Below are positions 23,624-31,242 of a stretch of DNA of 64,000 nt, in pieces. The stretch lies in assembly GCA_052061695.1 (NCBI GenBank), contig JBPZEY010000014.1; one strand, given 5' to 3'. A model generated the notes under the pieces. That model had not been told where the DNA came from. It saw only the letters and a program-made list of their open reading frames with translations, and searched no databases. The DNA comes from Alkalicoccus luteus (GTDB lineage Bacteria > Bacillota > Bacilli > Bacillales > Salisediminibacteriaceae). The position numbers were made by a program, and so were the translations under genes. Within the stretch, counting starts at the first letter, position 1; the number at the start of each line of letters is the position of its first letter.

Positions 23624-23670
23624 GATTTGTGTTACAAGGTGCTAAAGAGGACCGTCTGCATCAGACTCTT

Positions 23671-25050
23671 TTATTCGCCTCTGTAGTCTGCTGTAGCAGC
23701 CTCTGCAGCCTCAATGAATTCATCTACTGTGCTGTTGCCAAGCATCAGAGCCGTCAGTGCATCCCCAATCGGCGTTTCCAAATCCGCGCTCATCGGATGC
23801 GGACGGTGGTAAATCTGCACCTGCTCTTCGTCATTGATCATCGCATTTGCCTCAATCAAATAATCCGGCACTTCTTCATTTTCGGATAGATCGACACCTT
23901 CCAGGTTCATGATGGCACCTGTATGCTCAGAGAAGAGCGTAGCGTACTCCTGAGTAAAGACAAATTCTACAAATGCTTTCGCAGCATCCGGATTGTCTGC
24001 ATTTTCAGCTACAGCAAGCGGTCGAAGGTCTGGAACAATCGCATAAGGTTCTCCTTCGTCCTGCATCGGTGACGGAATAAAGCCAAATTCAAAGTCATCC
24101 GGCACATCCCCGGCCATTTCATTCGGCAGCCAGAATCCAACCGGGATAAACGCGTTATCTCCGAGCAGGAAGTTCATCTGCGACTGCGTATGGTTTAATG
24201 CGCCAAATCCGTCATCAATGTATCCAGCTTCCTGCATCTCAGCTACCTTTTCCATTTGGGCAACGACCTCGTCCCGCTCCCAGACGCCTTCTTCACCGGT
24301 TACGATATCCGCCAGAAGCTCATCCCCTCCAGCTGCACCGAATGCAGGTGTGAGTACACCGCGCAGGAAGTAGTAAGGGTGCTGTCCTGTCGTTACGAAT
24401 GGTTGAATATCTTCATTGCTTTGAATATCCCCCATTGTATCCATGTAGCTAGGGAAATCTTCAGGAACGTCATACCCTTCTGCTTCAAACTGGGCGGCGT
24501 TATACCAAGTGCCCCACGTATCAAACACAAGCGGCAGGCTGTAGATTTGTCCGTCATATGTGGCCGGATCTACGATAAAGCTGTCAGAAAGCATGTTGCC
24601 GTCTGCTGTCTCCACCTCTTCAAGCCAGTCAGTTAAGTCCATCAGCTGTCCATCTTCCACCATCTGAGTTTCACTGGATCCAGCTCCGTCTATATACACA
24701 ACATCAGGCGGATCGTCGGACACCCAGCGCGATCTCATTTCATCATTAACGTTCGGTCCTGCATGTTCAATGATTTCCACGTCCGGATACTCTTCCTGAA
24801 AATCTGCAATGACTTCCTTCCACCACGAGTCGCCGTAGCCTCCTACAAAATACTGAATCTCAAGCTCGCCTGAGATGTCGCCATCTCCGCTTTCTCCGTT
24901 GTCAGCTGCGGCGTTGCTGTTATTATTGTTCTCCTCTGCTTCTGCCCCATTGCCGTTGTTTTCTTCTTCTCCGCCGCATGCTGCCAAGAGTCCGATCATA
25001 AGACCAGTGGAGCATGCTGCTGTCAGCGAACGCTTCATTGATTTTTTCAC
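23671..25050 (-). CDS. carbohydrate ABC transporter substrate-binding lipoprotein
   Basis: This 459-residue lipoprotein has a signal peptide ending in the lipobox LAAC (about residues 20-25), a long acidic Asn/Glu linker and an SBP_bac_1-type sugar-binding domain. It would capture the sugar outside the membrane for the two downstream permeases. I chose GTG 25050, eight bases after AAGGGGG; the frame is open 64 codons further upstream, but that stretch overlaps murQ and looks non-native. Its place between murQ and murR suggests MurNAc, a MurNAc-containing fragment or a related amino sugar as ligand, but the sequence alone cannot prove this. Confidence 0.88.
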   Translation of the reverse strand: MKKSMKRSLTAACSTGLMIGLLAACGGEEENNGNGAEAEENNNNSNAAADNGESGDGDISGELEIQYFVGGYGDSWWKEVIADFQEEYPDVEIIEHAGPNVNDEMRSRWVSDDPPDVVYIDGAGSSETQMVEDGQLMDLTDWLEEVETADGNMLSDSFIVDPATYDGQIYSLPLVFDTWGTWYNAAQFEAEGYDVPEDFPSYMDTMGDIQSNEDIQPFVTTGQHPYYFLRGVLTPAFGAAGGDELLADIVTGEEGVWERDEVVAQMEKVAEMQEAGYIDDGFGALNHTQSQMNFLLGDNAFIPVGFWLPNEMAGDVPDDFEFGFIPSPMQDEGEPYAIVPDLRPLAVAENADNPDAAKAFVEFVFTQEYATLFSEHTGAIMNLEGVDLSENEEVPDYLIEANAMINDEEQVQIYHRPHPMSADLETPIGDALTALMLGNSTVDEFIEAAEAATADYRGE

Positions 25051-25109
25051 TTTTTCTTCCCCCTTCAGAAAGTTAGTGTATGATGAAACGCCGAATAAAT
25101 TCGGCCGGA

Positions 25110-26030
25110 TCAACCTTGTTTCCCTGCTTGTGCCTGCCTGGCTGCCTGTTTGACACATCCATGCGAGTTCTCGATTGCTTCTAAAGCTTCGTCGACTCCG
25201 ACACCTGCTTTGATCATCACAATCGCGGGCTTCACCTTCCATGAAGCTTTTTCGAGCACGTCATGTGCTTCTGTAACCGATAAGCCTGTTAAATCACTGA
25301 CAATCTGTTTCGCTCGTTCGCGAAGCTTGTAGTTACTCGCATGCACGTCCACCATGAGGTTTTCGTGTACTTTACCGAGCTTCACCATGACACTCGTGCT
25401 GATCATGTTCAGCACCATTTTATGAGCCGAGCCCGCTTTCAAACGTGTGGATCCGGTCAGAACTTCAGGGCCTGTAATAACTTCTATGGCCACATCTGCA
25501 TAAGTGCTTATTTCCGACTGCGGATTACACGAAAGGGAAATAGCTGCTGCCCCAATCTCTCTGGCATAGGTGACCGCTCCGATCGGGTACGGGGTCCGGC
25601 CGCTTGCTGTGATGCCAATAACCGCATCTGTTGCGCGCAGCATTCTTCCCTGCAGATCACGTTTTCCCTGCACACCGTCATCTTCTGAATTTTCTTTGGC
25701 CTGTTCGACTGCACCATCTCCGCCAGCCATTACGGTCTGCACCATCTCCGGATCTGTCATGAACGTAGGCGGGCATTCAGAGGAATCCATATAGCCAAGC
25801 CTGCCGGATGTGCCTGCACCGACGTAAAAGAGCCGCCCCCCTCGTTCCAGTTTTTCCACTATTCGTTCGATTGCCTGTTCGACGGCAGGTAAAGCTTCTG
25901 CTACAGCATCGGCTACTTTTTTGTCTTCCTGGTTCATTGTTTTCAGCATATCGGCTGTGCTCATATCACTCAGCCGCATACTCGCTGGATTACGCTGTTC
26001 TGTCAAAAGCGCTGACAGCTCTTTTCCCAT
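25110..26030 (-). CDS. murQ: N-acetylmuramic acid 6-phosphate etherase
   Basis: This SIS-domain lyase splits MurNAc-6-phosphate into GlcNAc-6-phosphate and D-lactate in cell-wall recycling. The family signature is plain: GAGTSGRLGYMDSSECPPTF (about 70-90), which includes the first catalytic Glu. The ENSEDD region near 115 carries the second, and GSTRLKAGSAHKMVLNMIST follows. The C-terminal UBA-like helical segment is present, and length (306) is typical. I chose ATG 26030, preceded by CAGGTGAT; a GTG three codons earlier overlaps the upstream stop. It is directly downstream of the kinase gene. Confidence 0.95.
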   Translation of the reverse strand: MGKELSALLTEQRNPASMRLSDMSTADMLKTMNQEDKKVADAVAEALPAVEQAIERIVEKLERGGRLFYVGAGTSGRLGYMDSSECPPTFMTDPEMVQTVMAGGDGAVEQAKENSEDDGVQGKRDLQGRMLRATDAVIGITASGRTPYPIGAVTYAREIGAAAISLSCNPQSEISTYADVAIEVITGPEVLTGSTRLKAGSAHKMVLNMISTSVMVKLGKVHENLMVDVHASNYKLRERAKQIVSDLTGLSVTEAHDVLEKASWKVKPAIVMIKAGVGVDEALEAIENSHGCVKQAARQAQAGKQG

Positions 26031-26035
26031 TGATA

Positions 26036-26998
26036 TCACCTGACTTTTCCTGTGTCATAAATACGTCTGGCTGCGAGTTGCAGCGCCCCTTCAAGCGGGT
26101 CTGCCGCAGATTCTGCCCACGTGCCCAGTCCGTCTGCCTTCAGCAGATGGCGGAACTGCTTTTGAAATCCTGGCGCCTGCTTAATCAGAGACCCTTCAGC
26201 TGCCACCGGAACATGAGGCGAAAACGTACCTGCCTGGTCATGCAAGCTGCGGACATGAAGGCAAAGTTCTTCAACAGCCTGATGCACAATGCCTGCAGCA
26301 GCCTCATCCCCACCCTCTGCCGCTTCCATGACGAGCGGTGCAGCAGACGCAATCTCCCTTTTTCCTGCATGCTCATACACGAACGATACGAGATCCTCCG
26401 GCTCCTGCAAACCAAAAAACGAGAGCAGTGATGAGGTTAAGCTTGTTGGTGATGCACGTCCGTCAGCTGCCCGGACAACCGCCTGCAGCGCTTCCAGCCC
26501 GATACGGTAACCGCCGCCTTCGTCACCGAGCAAGTGCCCCCATCCACCACAGTGAAACAAATCTCCTGTCTTCGTTCTTCCAATAGCGTTTGATCCAGTC
26601 CCGGCAATGATAAGAATACCTTCCCCGGGTCCCGGTATCGCCCCCTCCAATGCTGTAATGGAATCGGCATACACATCGATACAGGCAGATGCTGATATGC
26701 CAAGCTGTGAGACAGCTTTTCTCAGCTCTGCCTGAGCCAGCAGCTGATCATGCAGGCGCCCGGCTCCTGCAAGTCCGCAGCAGATTCCTGCAACATCGCC
26801 TGCTCGAATTGAATGCGCTTTCAATAATGAGGAAAGTAATTCAGTCAGTTCCTCTCGCATCTGCTCAAAGCCGACAGCTCTTGGATTGGATCCATTTCCC
26901 TGGATGACTGCTGATTCCCGGTCCAGCCCGCTTGCCGTTACAAAAGCTGCTGCAGCTCTGGAATTCGTTCCGCCTCCATCAACCCCTATCACATACAT
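26036..26998 (-). CDS. murK: BadF/BadG-family amino-sugar kinase (MurK-like)
   Basis: This 320-residue ASKHA-fold kinase of the BadF/BadG/BcrA type has an N-terminal phosphate loop GVDGGGTNSR (about 4-13), an internal GTGSNAIGR (about 119-127) and GGWGHLLGDEGGGYRIG (about 137-153). Family members phosphorylate GlcNAc or, as with Clostridium MurK, both MurNAc and GlcNAc. Because the next gene is murQ and the importer is an ABC system that does not phosphorylate its sugar, a MurNAc kinase is needed here and this gene fits. It starts 8 bp after AGGAGG and is the first gene of the operon. Confidence 0.85.
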   Translation of the reverse strand: MYVIGVDGGGTNSRAAAAFVTASGLDRESAVIQGNGSNPRAVGFEQMREELTELLSSLLKAHSIRAGDVAGICCGLAGAGRLHDQLLAQAELRKAVSQLGISASACIDVYADSITALEGAIPGPGEGILIIAGTGSNAIGRTKTGDLFHCGGWGHLLGDEGGGYRIGLEALQAVVRAADGRASPTSLTSSLLSFFGLQEPEDLVSFVYEHAGKREIASAAPLVMEAAEGGDEAAAGIVHQAVEELCLHVRSLHDQAGTFSPHVPVAAEGSLIKQAPGFQKQFRHLLKADGLGTWAESAADPLEGALQLAARRIYDTGKVR

Positions 26999-27030
26999 GC
27001 TGGACAGCCTCCTGTTCGTTGAATAAGTAG

Positions 27031-27059
27031 AGCTTACCGTTAATGAATTATTATGTCAA
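27031..27059 (-). promoter_or_regulatory. promoter of the murK-murQ-ABC-murR operon
   Basis: On the minus strand TTGACA (27054-27059), a 17-bp spacer and TAAGCT (27031-27036) lie about 35 bp before the kinase start. The -35 is perfect and the -10 weak, as for an activated or repressed promoter. The rest of 27060-27300 is AT-rich with no gene I can support. Confidence 0.6.
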
Positions 27060-27301
27060 TAATATTTTTAATATTTGTAACTATATTTCATTTATTTTTT
27101 TGATTTCTCTGACTTTTTGTATTTATCTGCTTGTAATGTTAGTTTGGGCCTGCAGCTTATTCTGCAGATGCTGATCTTATAAGGTTTGCAAGCTGCTAAT
27201 TCGGCTCTTTAGAAGCAGGACGTTTTCCCACGCATTTCCAATCAAATTTGATATGATAAAGAAAACAAGTATTTGAGAAGCACTTTTTTTCACGAAAGAA
27301 G

Positions 27302-27328
27302 GTTTAGTACACTTCTACCTACGGGTAG
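27302..27328 (+). promoter_or_regulatory. sigma-B-like promoter
   Basis: GTTTAG (27302-27307), 15 bp and GGGTAG (27323-27328) match the general-stress sigma-B consensus (GTTT..GGGTAT). It lies 85 bp before the small coiled-coil gene. The same -35 and spacing occur before the stress protein at 36060. Confidence 0.55.
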
Positions 27329-27412
27329 TAGAATAGTACGTGACTATACGACTATTTTTAGGAATGATGCTTCCAGAAAACGTCGCGCACGTAACAGGAG
27401 GGAGATGACACC

Positions 27413-27670
27413 ATGGCCATGAAAGAATCCGAATCTGTTGCTGATGTGATAAAAAGAGATGTAGAAAGACTGAAAGGCCAGATACGCAGAGAAACGGACA
27501 AGCTGGAGCGAAAAAAGGCAGCCGGCCGTAATCATAGAAGCGACTACATGATTATCCGCTCCAGACGGGACATTATTGCAATTGAATCAAAAATTCAAAG
27601 CTTGCAGTTCCGGCTTGAACAAAAGCAGACCGATCTCTCAAAAGCTCTCGCTGCCGAGCGGAGCAATTAA
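27413..27670 (+). CDS. small basic coiled-coil protein, 85 aa
   Basis: The protein is almost entirely charged helix (DVIKRDVERLKGQIRRETDK and IAIESKIQSLQFRLEQKQTD), so probably a coiled coil. There is no signal peptide or membrane segment, and I do not recognise a family. The ribosome binding site AGGAGGGAG lies eight bases before ATG 27413. A sigma-B-like promoter upstream suggests a stress-induced role. A strong hairpin follows. Confidence 0.7.
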   Translation: MAMKESESVADVIKRDVERLKGQIRRETDKLERKKAAGRNHRSDYMIIRSRRDIIAIESKIQSLQFRLEQKQTDLSKALAAERSN

Positions 27671-27697
27671 CCAGTTAACCTTTCTGCATGATTGAAA

Positions 27698-27740
27698 AAG
27701 ACCCCGGTCATTTCCATGGGAATGACCGGGGTCTTCTATG
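27698..27740 (+). terminator. terminator hairpin
   Basis: AAGACCCCGGTCATT (27698-27712) pairs perfectly with AATGACCGGGGTCTT (27721-27735). The trailing T-run is short. Confidence 0.7.
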
Positions 27741-27946
27741 TTGCTTTACCTTTTTAGTTATAGACGCAGATTGCAGCAGGTGACTTCTTCAACTGGTGCC
27801 CTAATGCAAATACAGTGCCGACACCTGGTTTATGAGGAAGATTTTTCTCTTTTGGAGACGAGCACGAGCAGGAAAACAATACGCAATACCAACAGCGATC
27901 CTATGCGAGCACATTGTCTTCACCAAATATAAACGGTAATACGGTG

Positions 27947-28042
27947 TCAAACCCCCGGTACTCCCAGCGCATGAAGCAATGACAGCACAGCAATGGCAGC
28001 TGCAACTCCTCCCAAAAACATCCACACATCCTGCTTTCTCAT
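27947..28042 (-). CDS. possible 31-residue single-helix membrane peptide
   Basis: On the minus strand an ORF beginning MRKQDVWMFLGG continues as one hydrophobic segment (about residues 6-26) and ends in GVPGV. The frame stays open upstream with a hydrophilic, protein-like stretch but no ATG, GTG or TTG. The ribosome binding site (AGGGAAG) is weak and distant. It may be a genuine small membrane protein or a remnant. Nothing else is visible between 27740 and 28228 except the cupin promoter area. Confidence 0.35.
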   Translation of the reverse strand: MRKQDVWMFLGGVAAAIAVLSLLHALGVPGV

Positions 28043-28228
28043 CTTTCTATCCGCTTCCCTATACCAGCTGTCCTCGTTCTCTTCGCTGCTTGAATATCCA
28101 TTTCTGCCTATTGTCGTCTGGTTCCTTACATGACTATTTAGGTTTCAGACATCATTACATGTCTTTTTATGGTAACCGTTTTCTTTTTAAGGTACAATAT
28201 GGTAAATAAAAGAGAAGGAGGTAATGGT

Positions 28229-28771
28229 ATGACTTCTATACCGAAGCAATCCATTACAAATAAGCTGACAGGAGAGCGCATCACGTTTCTCGAAAAAGCT
28301 CCGGCTGGTCAGGGCTACGAGAAAATCGAAGTATACCTGCCGCCGGGCGCTTCCGGTCCGCCCGTGCACTATCACGAAAAATTCGAGGAAATGTTTGAAG
28401 TCGTGTCGGGCAAGCTGCATATTGAGCGCAGCGGTGAACAGATGGACCTGAGTCCGGACAGCGGACGAATCAGTATTCCCATTAACACACCACATATGTT
28501 TAAAAACGCATCTACGTCCAGATCGGTTACGTTTCGCGTAACGCTCACCCCCGCCCACTATTTTCAGGAATCTATGTGCATTTTGTATGGACTGCTGGAG
28601 GATGGGCTTTATACGGAAGAAGGCCAGCTTGCTAACCCGCTTCATACTGCTGTCGTTCTTGACATGCAGAACACGATCGTAGAGGGAATGGAGATGCTGG
28701 AGGAATGGAAGGAAGAAGCTGAGCAGAAGGGCGTTCGTGAAGAGCTGATAGAAACCTACGTTCATTCATAA
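28229..28771 (+). CDS. cupin-domain protein
   Basis: This 180-residue single-cupin protein has metal-binding residues in PPVHYHEKFEEMF (His, His and Glu of cupin motif 1, about residues 47-59) and a second motif with IPINTPHMFKN (about 85-95). The C-terminal about 60 residues are helical. The substrate is unknown; such cupins include small dioxygenases and sugar isomerases. The start ATG 28229 lies seven bases after AAGGAGG; an ORF start 20 codons earlier has none. TACAAT at 28193 is a plausible -10. Confidence 0.75.
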   Translation: MTSIPKQSITNKLTGERITFLEKAPAGQGYEKIEVYLPPGASGPPVHYHEKFEEMFEVVSGKLHIERSGEQMDLSPDSGRISIPINTPHMFKNASTSRSVTFRVTLTPAHYFQESMCILYGLLEDGLYTEEGQLANPLHTAVVLDMQNTIVEGMEMLEEWKEEAEQKGVREELIETYVHS

Positions 28772-28811
28772 AGACGCGTCTATCCTGCTGTCACTGAAAA
28801 TGCTCCAATTA

Positions 28812-28852
28812 GAAAGCCCGGCAGTCCTTAACAGGACTGCCGGGCCCATTTC
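28812..28852. terminator. bidirectional terminator between convergent genes
   Basis: GCCCGGCAGTCCT (28816-28828), a TAAC loop and AGGACTGCCGGGC (28833-28845) form a perfect 13-bp stem. The T-run is on the minus-strand side. Confidence 0.75.
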
Positions 28853-28863
28853 ACGTACTGCAT

Positions 28864-29094
28864 TTAAGCAGAGTGGAGCAGCGTCGCAAGTGACGCCTCT
28901 CTGATTCGTTTTTCTTCTTCTGATACAAGATCATACTTTTTCAGCAGATGGAACATTTCGTTTAGTGCCGTCTGATGACTGGCTGTTTCCAGATAGCGGA
29001 CACTTGCTTCATAGAGCTCTATTGGCAGATAGGACTTTTGAGATTCCAGCTTCTGCTGAACATCTTGTAAACTGTGATCGATCGAACAGGTCAT
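28864..29094 (-). CDS. small uncharacterised protein, 76 aa
   Basis: This is a compact helical, cytoplasmic protein (SLQDVQQKLESQ, IELYEASVRYLETA, HLLKKYDLVSEEEK). I cannot name its family. The ribosome binding site AAGGAGG lies eight bases before ATG 29094. It is convergent with the cupin gene and divergent from the formate/oxalate cluster. Confidence 0.7.
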   Translation of the reverse strand: MTCSIDHSLQDVQQKLESQKSYLPIELYEASVRYLETASHQTALNEMFHLLKKYDLVSEEEKRIREASLATLLHSA

Positions 29095-29198
29095 GTTACA
29101 TCCCTCCTTGCAACTGTGGTCATTATACGAAATTCTTTAGACTCCCGCAACAAAAGCTGCAATTGTGTCCAAAAATTGAACTTTTTTCACTCGTTCTA

Positions 29199-29227
29199 TT
29201 GTAAATGCTTACATTAGCAGGTATTAT
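29199..29227 (+). promoter_or_regulatory. sigma-A-type promoter of the OFA/fdh cluster leader
   Basis: TTGTAA (29199-29204), a 17-bp spacer and TATTAT (29222-29227) would start a transcript near 29235, with a leader of about 220 nt before the transporter gene. Confidence 0.55.
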
Positions 29228-29355
29228 AATGATTGCAATCATACATCCTGCATCGTGATGACGCGGAACAGCGACCCTGTCACCGGTTTCACGAAAATGC
29301 AGCTATCTAGTAAAACGCTACGTTGGCCGTTCAGCAGCGCACCTGCTGTCGTTTA

Positions 29356-29408
29356 CCGTTGCCGTTCAAGGAGAAGACTATTCTCCTTGAAAAGGCAGCG
29401 GTTTTTTT
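29356..29408 (+). terminator. leader terminator (possible attenuator) before OFA transporter
   Basis: TTCAAGGAGAA (29365-29375), a GACTA loop and TTCTCCTTGAA (29381-29391) form a perfect 11-bp stem. It is extended by TGCC/GGCA and CCG/CGG and followed by T7. No gene lies between the promoter at 29199 and this hairpin, so it either regulates the cluster by attenuation or ends a small RNA of about 170 nt. I could not match the leader to a known riboswitch. Confidence 0.7.
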
Positions 29409-29453
29409 ATTGGCGGCTGATCAAAATCTTGACTACACAAAAGGGAGTGCAGC

Positions 29454-30704
29454 ATGATGAATGGAAAATTAAAGAACCGCTGGCTGATCGCGCTGGCCGC
29501 TGTAGGTATTCACATTTCGATCGGCTCTGTCTATGCATGGAGCGTATTCACTAATCCGCTGTCTGAACAATTTGGCTGGAGCCTCAGCGCTATTTCCATG
29601 ACGTTCAGTATCGCCATTGTTTTTCTCGGACTATCAGCTGCTTTTATGGGGCACTTTGTTGAGAAATACGGACCTCGCATTTCAGGTCTCGTTTCCGCAT
29701 CCTTTTTCGGTGCCGGCTTGATAGGAGCTGGCTTTGCCGTTCAGGCAGAGTCACTCTATCTGCTTTATTTCACGTACGGAGCGCTCGGCGGCATCGGACT
29801 CGGCGTCGGTTATATCACGCCGGTATCCACCCTTGTGAAATGGTTTCCCGACCGGCGCGGCTTAGCGACAGGTCTTGCTATCATGGGCTTTGGTTTCGCT
29901 GCCATGATCGCCAGTCCCATTATGGCGTCGCTGATCGACTCTGTCGGCATTGCTTCTACCTTCTTTATTCTTGGTACCGCCTACTTTGTCATTATGTTTG
30001 CTTCTTCGCTGTACCTGGAGCGTCCGCCGGAAGGCTATATGAAGGAACTCCAGGCTGAAAAAGCGAAAAGCGGAGGCGATCTTTCCCAGCTCACTGCAAA
30101 TGAAGCCGTGAAAACAAAACGCTTCTGGTTTCTTTGGATTATGCTGTTCATTAACGTGACCTGCGGGATCGCGATCCTGGCAGTTGCTTCACCGATGGGA
30201 CAGGAAATTGCCGGACTTTCGGCGGCGGCTGCTGCAACGATGGTTGGAATCATGGGCTTCTTCAACGGGGCCGGACGACTGGCCTGGGCTTCGATTTCCG
30301 ACTACATCGGACGACCGAACGTGTACACAGCATTTTTCGCCATTCAGATCGCAGCCTTCTTTATGCTTCCGTCGCTGACCCATGCAATCGCCTTCCAGGT
30401 CGTGCTGTTTTTAATCATGACATGTTACGGCGGCGGCTTTGCTTCAATCCCGGCCTATATTGGAGATATATTCGGAACGAAGCAGCTCGGCGCGATTCAC
30501 GGCTACATTTTGACTGCCTGGGCGCTTGCCGGCCTTGCCGGACCAATCATTGCGGCACAGGTGCGGGAGATCACGGAAAGCTATGCAGCAACGCTTTATA
30601 TCTTCGGCGGCATGTTTGTGATCGCCTTATTCGTCTCTCTCATTATCCGGGTCGACATCCGAAGACTTCGGGAAGCGAAAGCGGATCAGAAGCTCGCAAG
30701 TTGA
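29454..30704 (+). CDS. OFA-family MFS transporter (oxalate/formate-type antiporter)
   Basis: This 416-residue major facilitator has about twelve hydrophobic helices. The N-terminal segment GSVYAWSVFTNPL (about 22-34) is typical of the OFA family, and KWFPDRRGLATGLAIMGFGF (about 130-149) is the conserved cytoplasmic loop and following helix. OFA proteins exchange small carboxylates such as oxalate, formate or other organic anions. Its neighbours, a DUF2294 protein and a formate-dehydrogenase-like molybdoenzyme, point to formate or a related one-carbon acid, but the substrate is not proved. The start at ATG 29454 follows GGGAG. Confidence 0.85.
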   Translation: MMNGKLKNRWLIALAAVGIHISIGSVYAWSVFTNPLSEQFGWSLSAISMTFSIAIVFLGLSAAFMGHFVEKYGPRISGLVSASFFGAGLIGAGFAVQAESLYLLYFTYGALGGIGLGVGYITPVSTLVKWFPDRRGLATGLAIMGFGFAAMIASPIMASLIDSVGIASTFFILGTAYFVIMFASSLYLERPPEGYMKELQAEKAKSGGDLSQLTANEAVKTKRFWFLWIMLFINVTCGIAILAVASPMGQEIAGLSAAAAATMVGIMGFFNGAGRLAWASISDYIGRPNVYTAFFAIQIAAFFMLPSLTHAIAFQVVLFLIMTCYGGGFASIPAYIGDIFGTKQLGAIHGYILTAWALAGLAGPIIAAQVREITESYAATLYIFGGMFVIALFVSLIIRVDIRRLREAKADQKLAS

Positions 30705-30764
30705 CAAGCGCTTCAGATAAGACTACGCTTTCTTTATACATTCACTGCAAAGGATTGGCGCTTG

Positions 30765-31136
30765 ATGGGAAAATATGAAGCAGAATTCAGCAATCTCGTC
30801 CGTTCTTTCCGTAAACGGCATATGGGCAAAGGTCCAAGCAGGATTCAAACGACTTTCTGCAAAAACTGGGCGATATGCGAGATGGAAGGCAACCTCTCCC
30901 CAGTGGAGAAATTCATTGCCAGCGATCAGGACGGTCGTCAGATGCTGCGTGCAGCTCGAACCGAAATGGTAAAAAACATTTACCGCACACACCGGCCTGT
31001 TGAGATGGAAGACTTGCTGGAATGCAACTTCGTCGATTTATTTGTAGACATTGATATTGAACAGGATAAAGGCATGTCGATCTTTATTTTCGATGAGGAT
31101 CTGGAGAAAAAATTCAGAAACGAAAAAGAAGGTTAG
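30765..31136 (+). CDS. DUF2294 protein
   Basis: This 123-residue cytoplasmic protein matches the Na-translocating-decarboxylase-like DUF2294 family in pattern: GKGPSRIQTTFCKNW near residue 22-36 and LFVDIDIEQDKGM near 95. The biochemical role is unknown; genes of this family often accompany formate-dehydrogenase-like oxidoreductases. ATG 30765 is preceded by AAAGGA at 11-12 bases; the adjacent TTG 30762 is an alternative. It lies 60 bp after the transporter and ahead of a strong hairpin. Confidence 0.75.
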   Translation: MGKYEAEFSNLVRSFRKRHMGKGPSRIQTTFCKNWAICEMEGNLSPVEKFIASDQDGRQMLRAARTEMVKNIYRTHRPVEMEDLLECNFVDLFVDIDIEQDKGMSIFIFDEDLEKKFRNEKEG

Positions 31137-31165
31137 GCACTTGACAGCGTCCCTGTTAAAGACTC

Positions 31166-31219
31166 AACCACCGATTCCAGCACCCCGTTTTTTCGGGGTG
31201 CGGATGCGGTGGTTTTTTT
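31166..31219 (+). terminator. intra-operon terminator/attenuator before FdhF-like gene
   Basis: AACCACCG (31166-31173) pairs with CGGTGGTT (31207-31214), enclosing CACCCCG/CGGGGTG (31181-31187, 31194-31200), and is followed by T7. It is a strong intrinsic terminator placed 15 bases before the ribosome binding site of the molybdoenzyme gene. No convincing promoter follows it, so partial readthrough or antitermination is implied. Confidence 0.8.
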
Positions 31220-31242
31220 ATTACCTTTCAGGAGGAATGATC

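Noticed and set aside
29235..29453. Molybdenum-cofactor, T-box or ZTP riboswitch before the OFA transporter
   Set aside because: None of the conserved core motifs of these classes could be recognised; only the terminator is clear.
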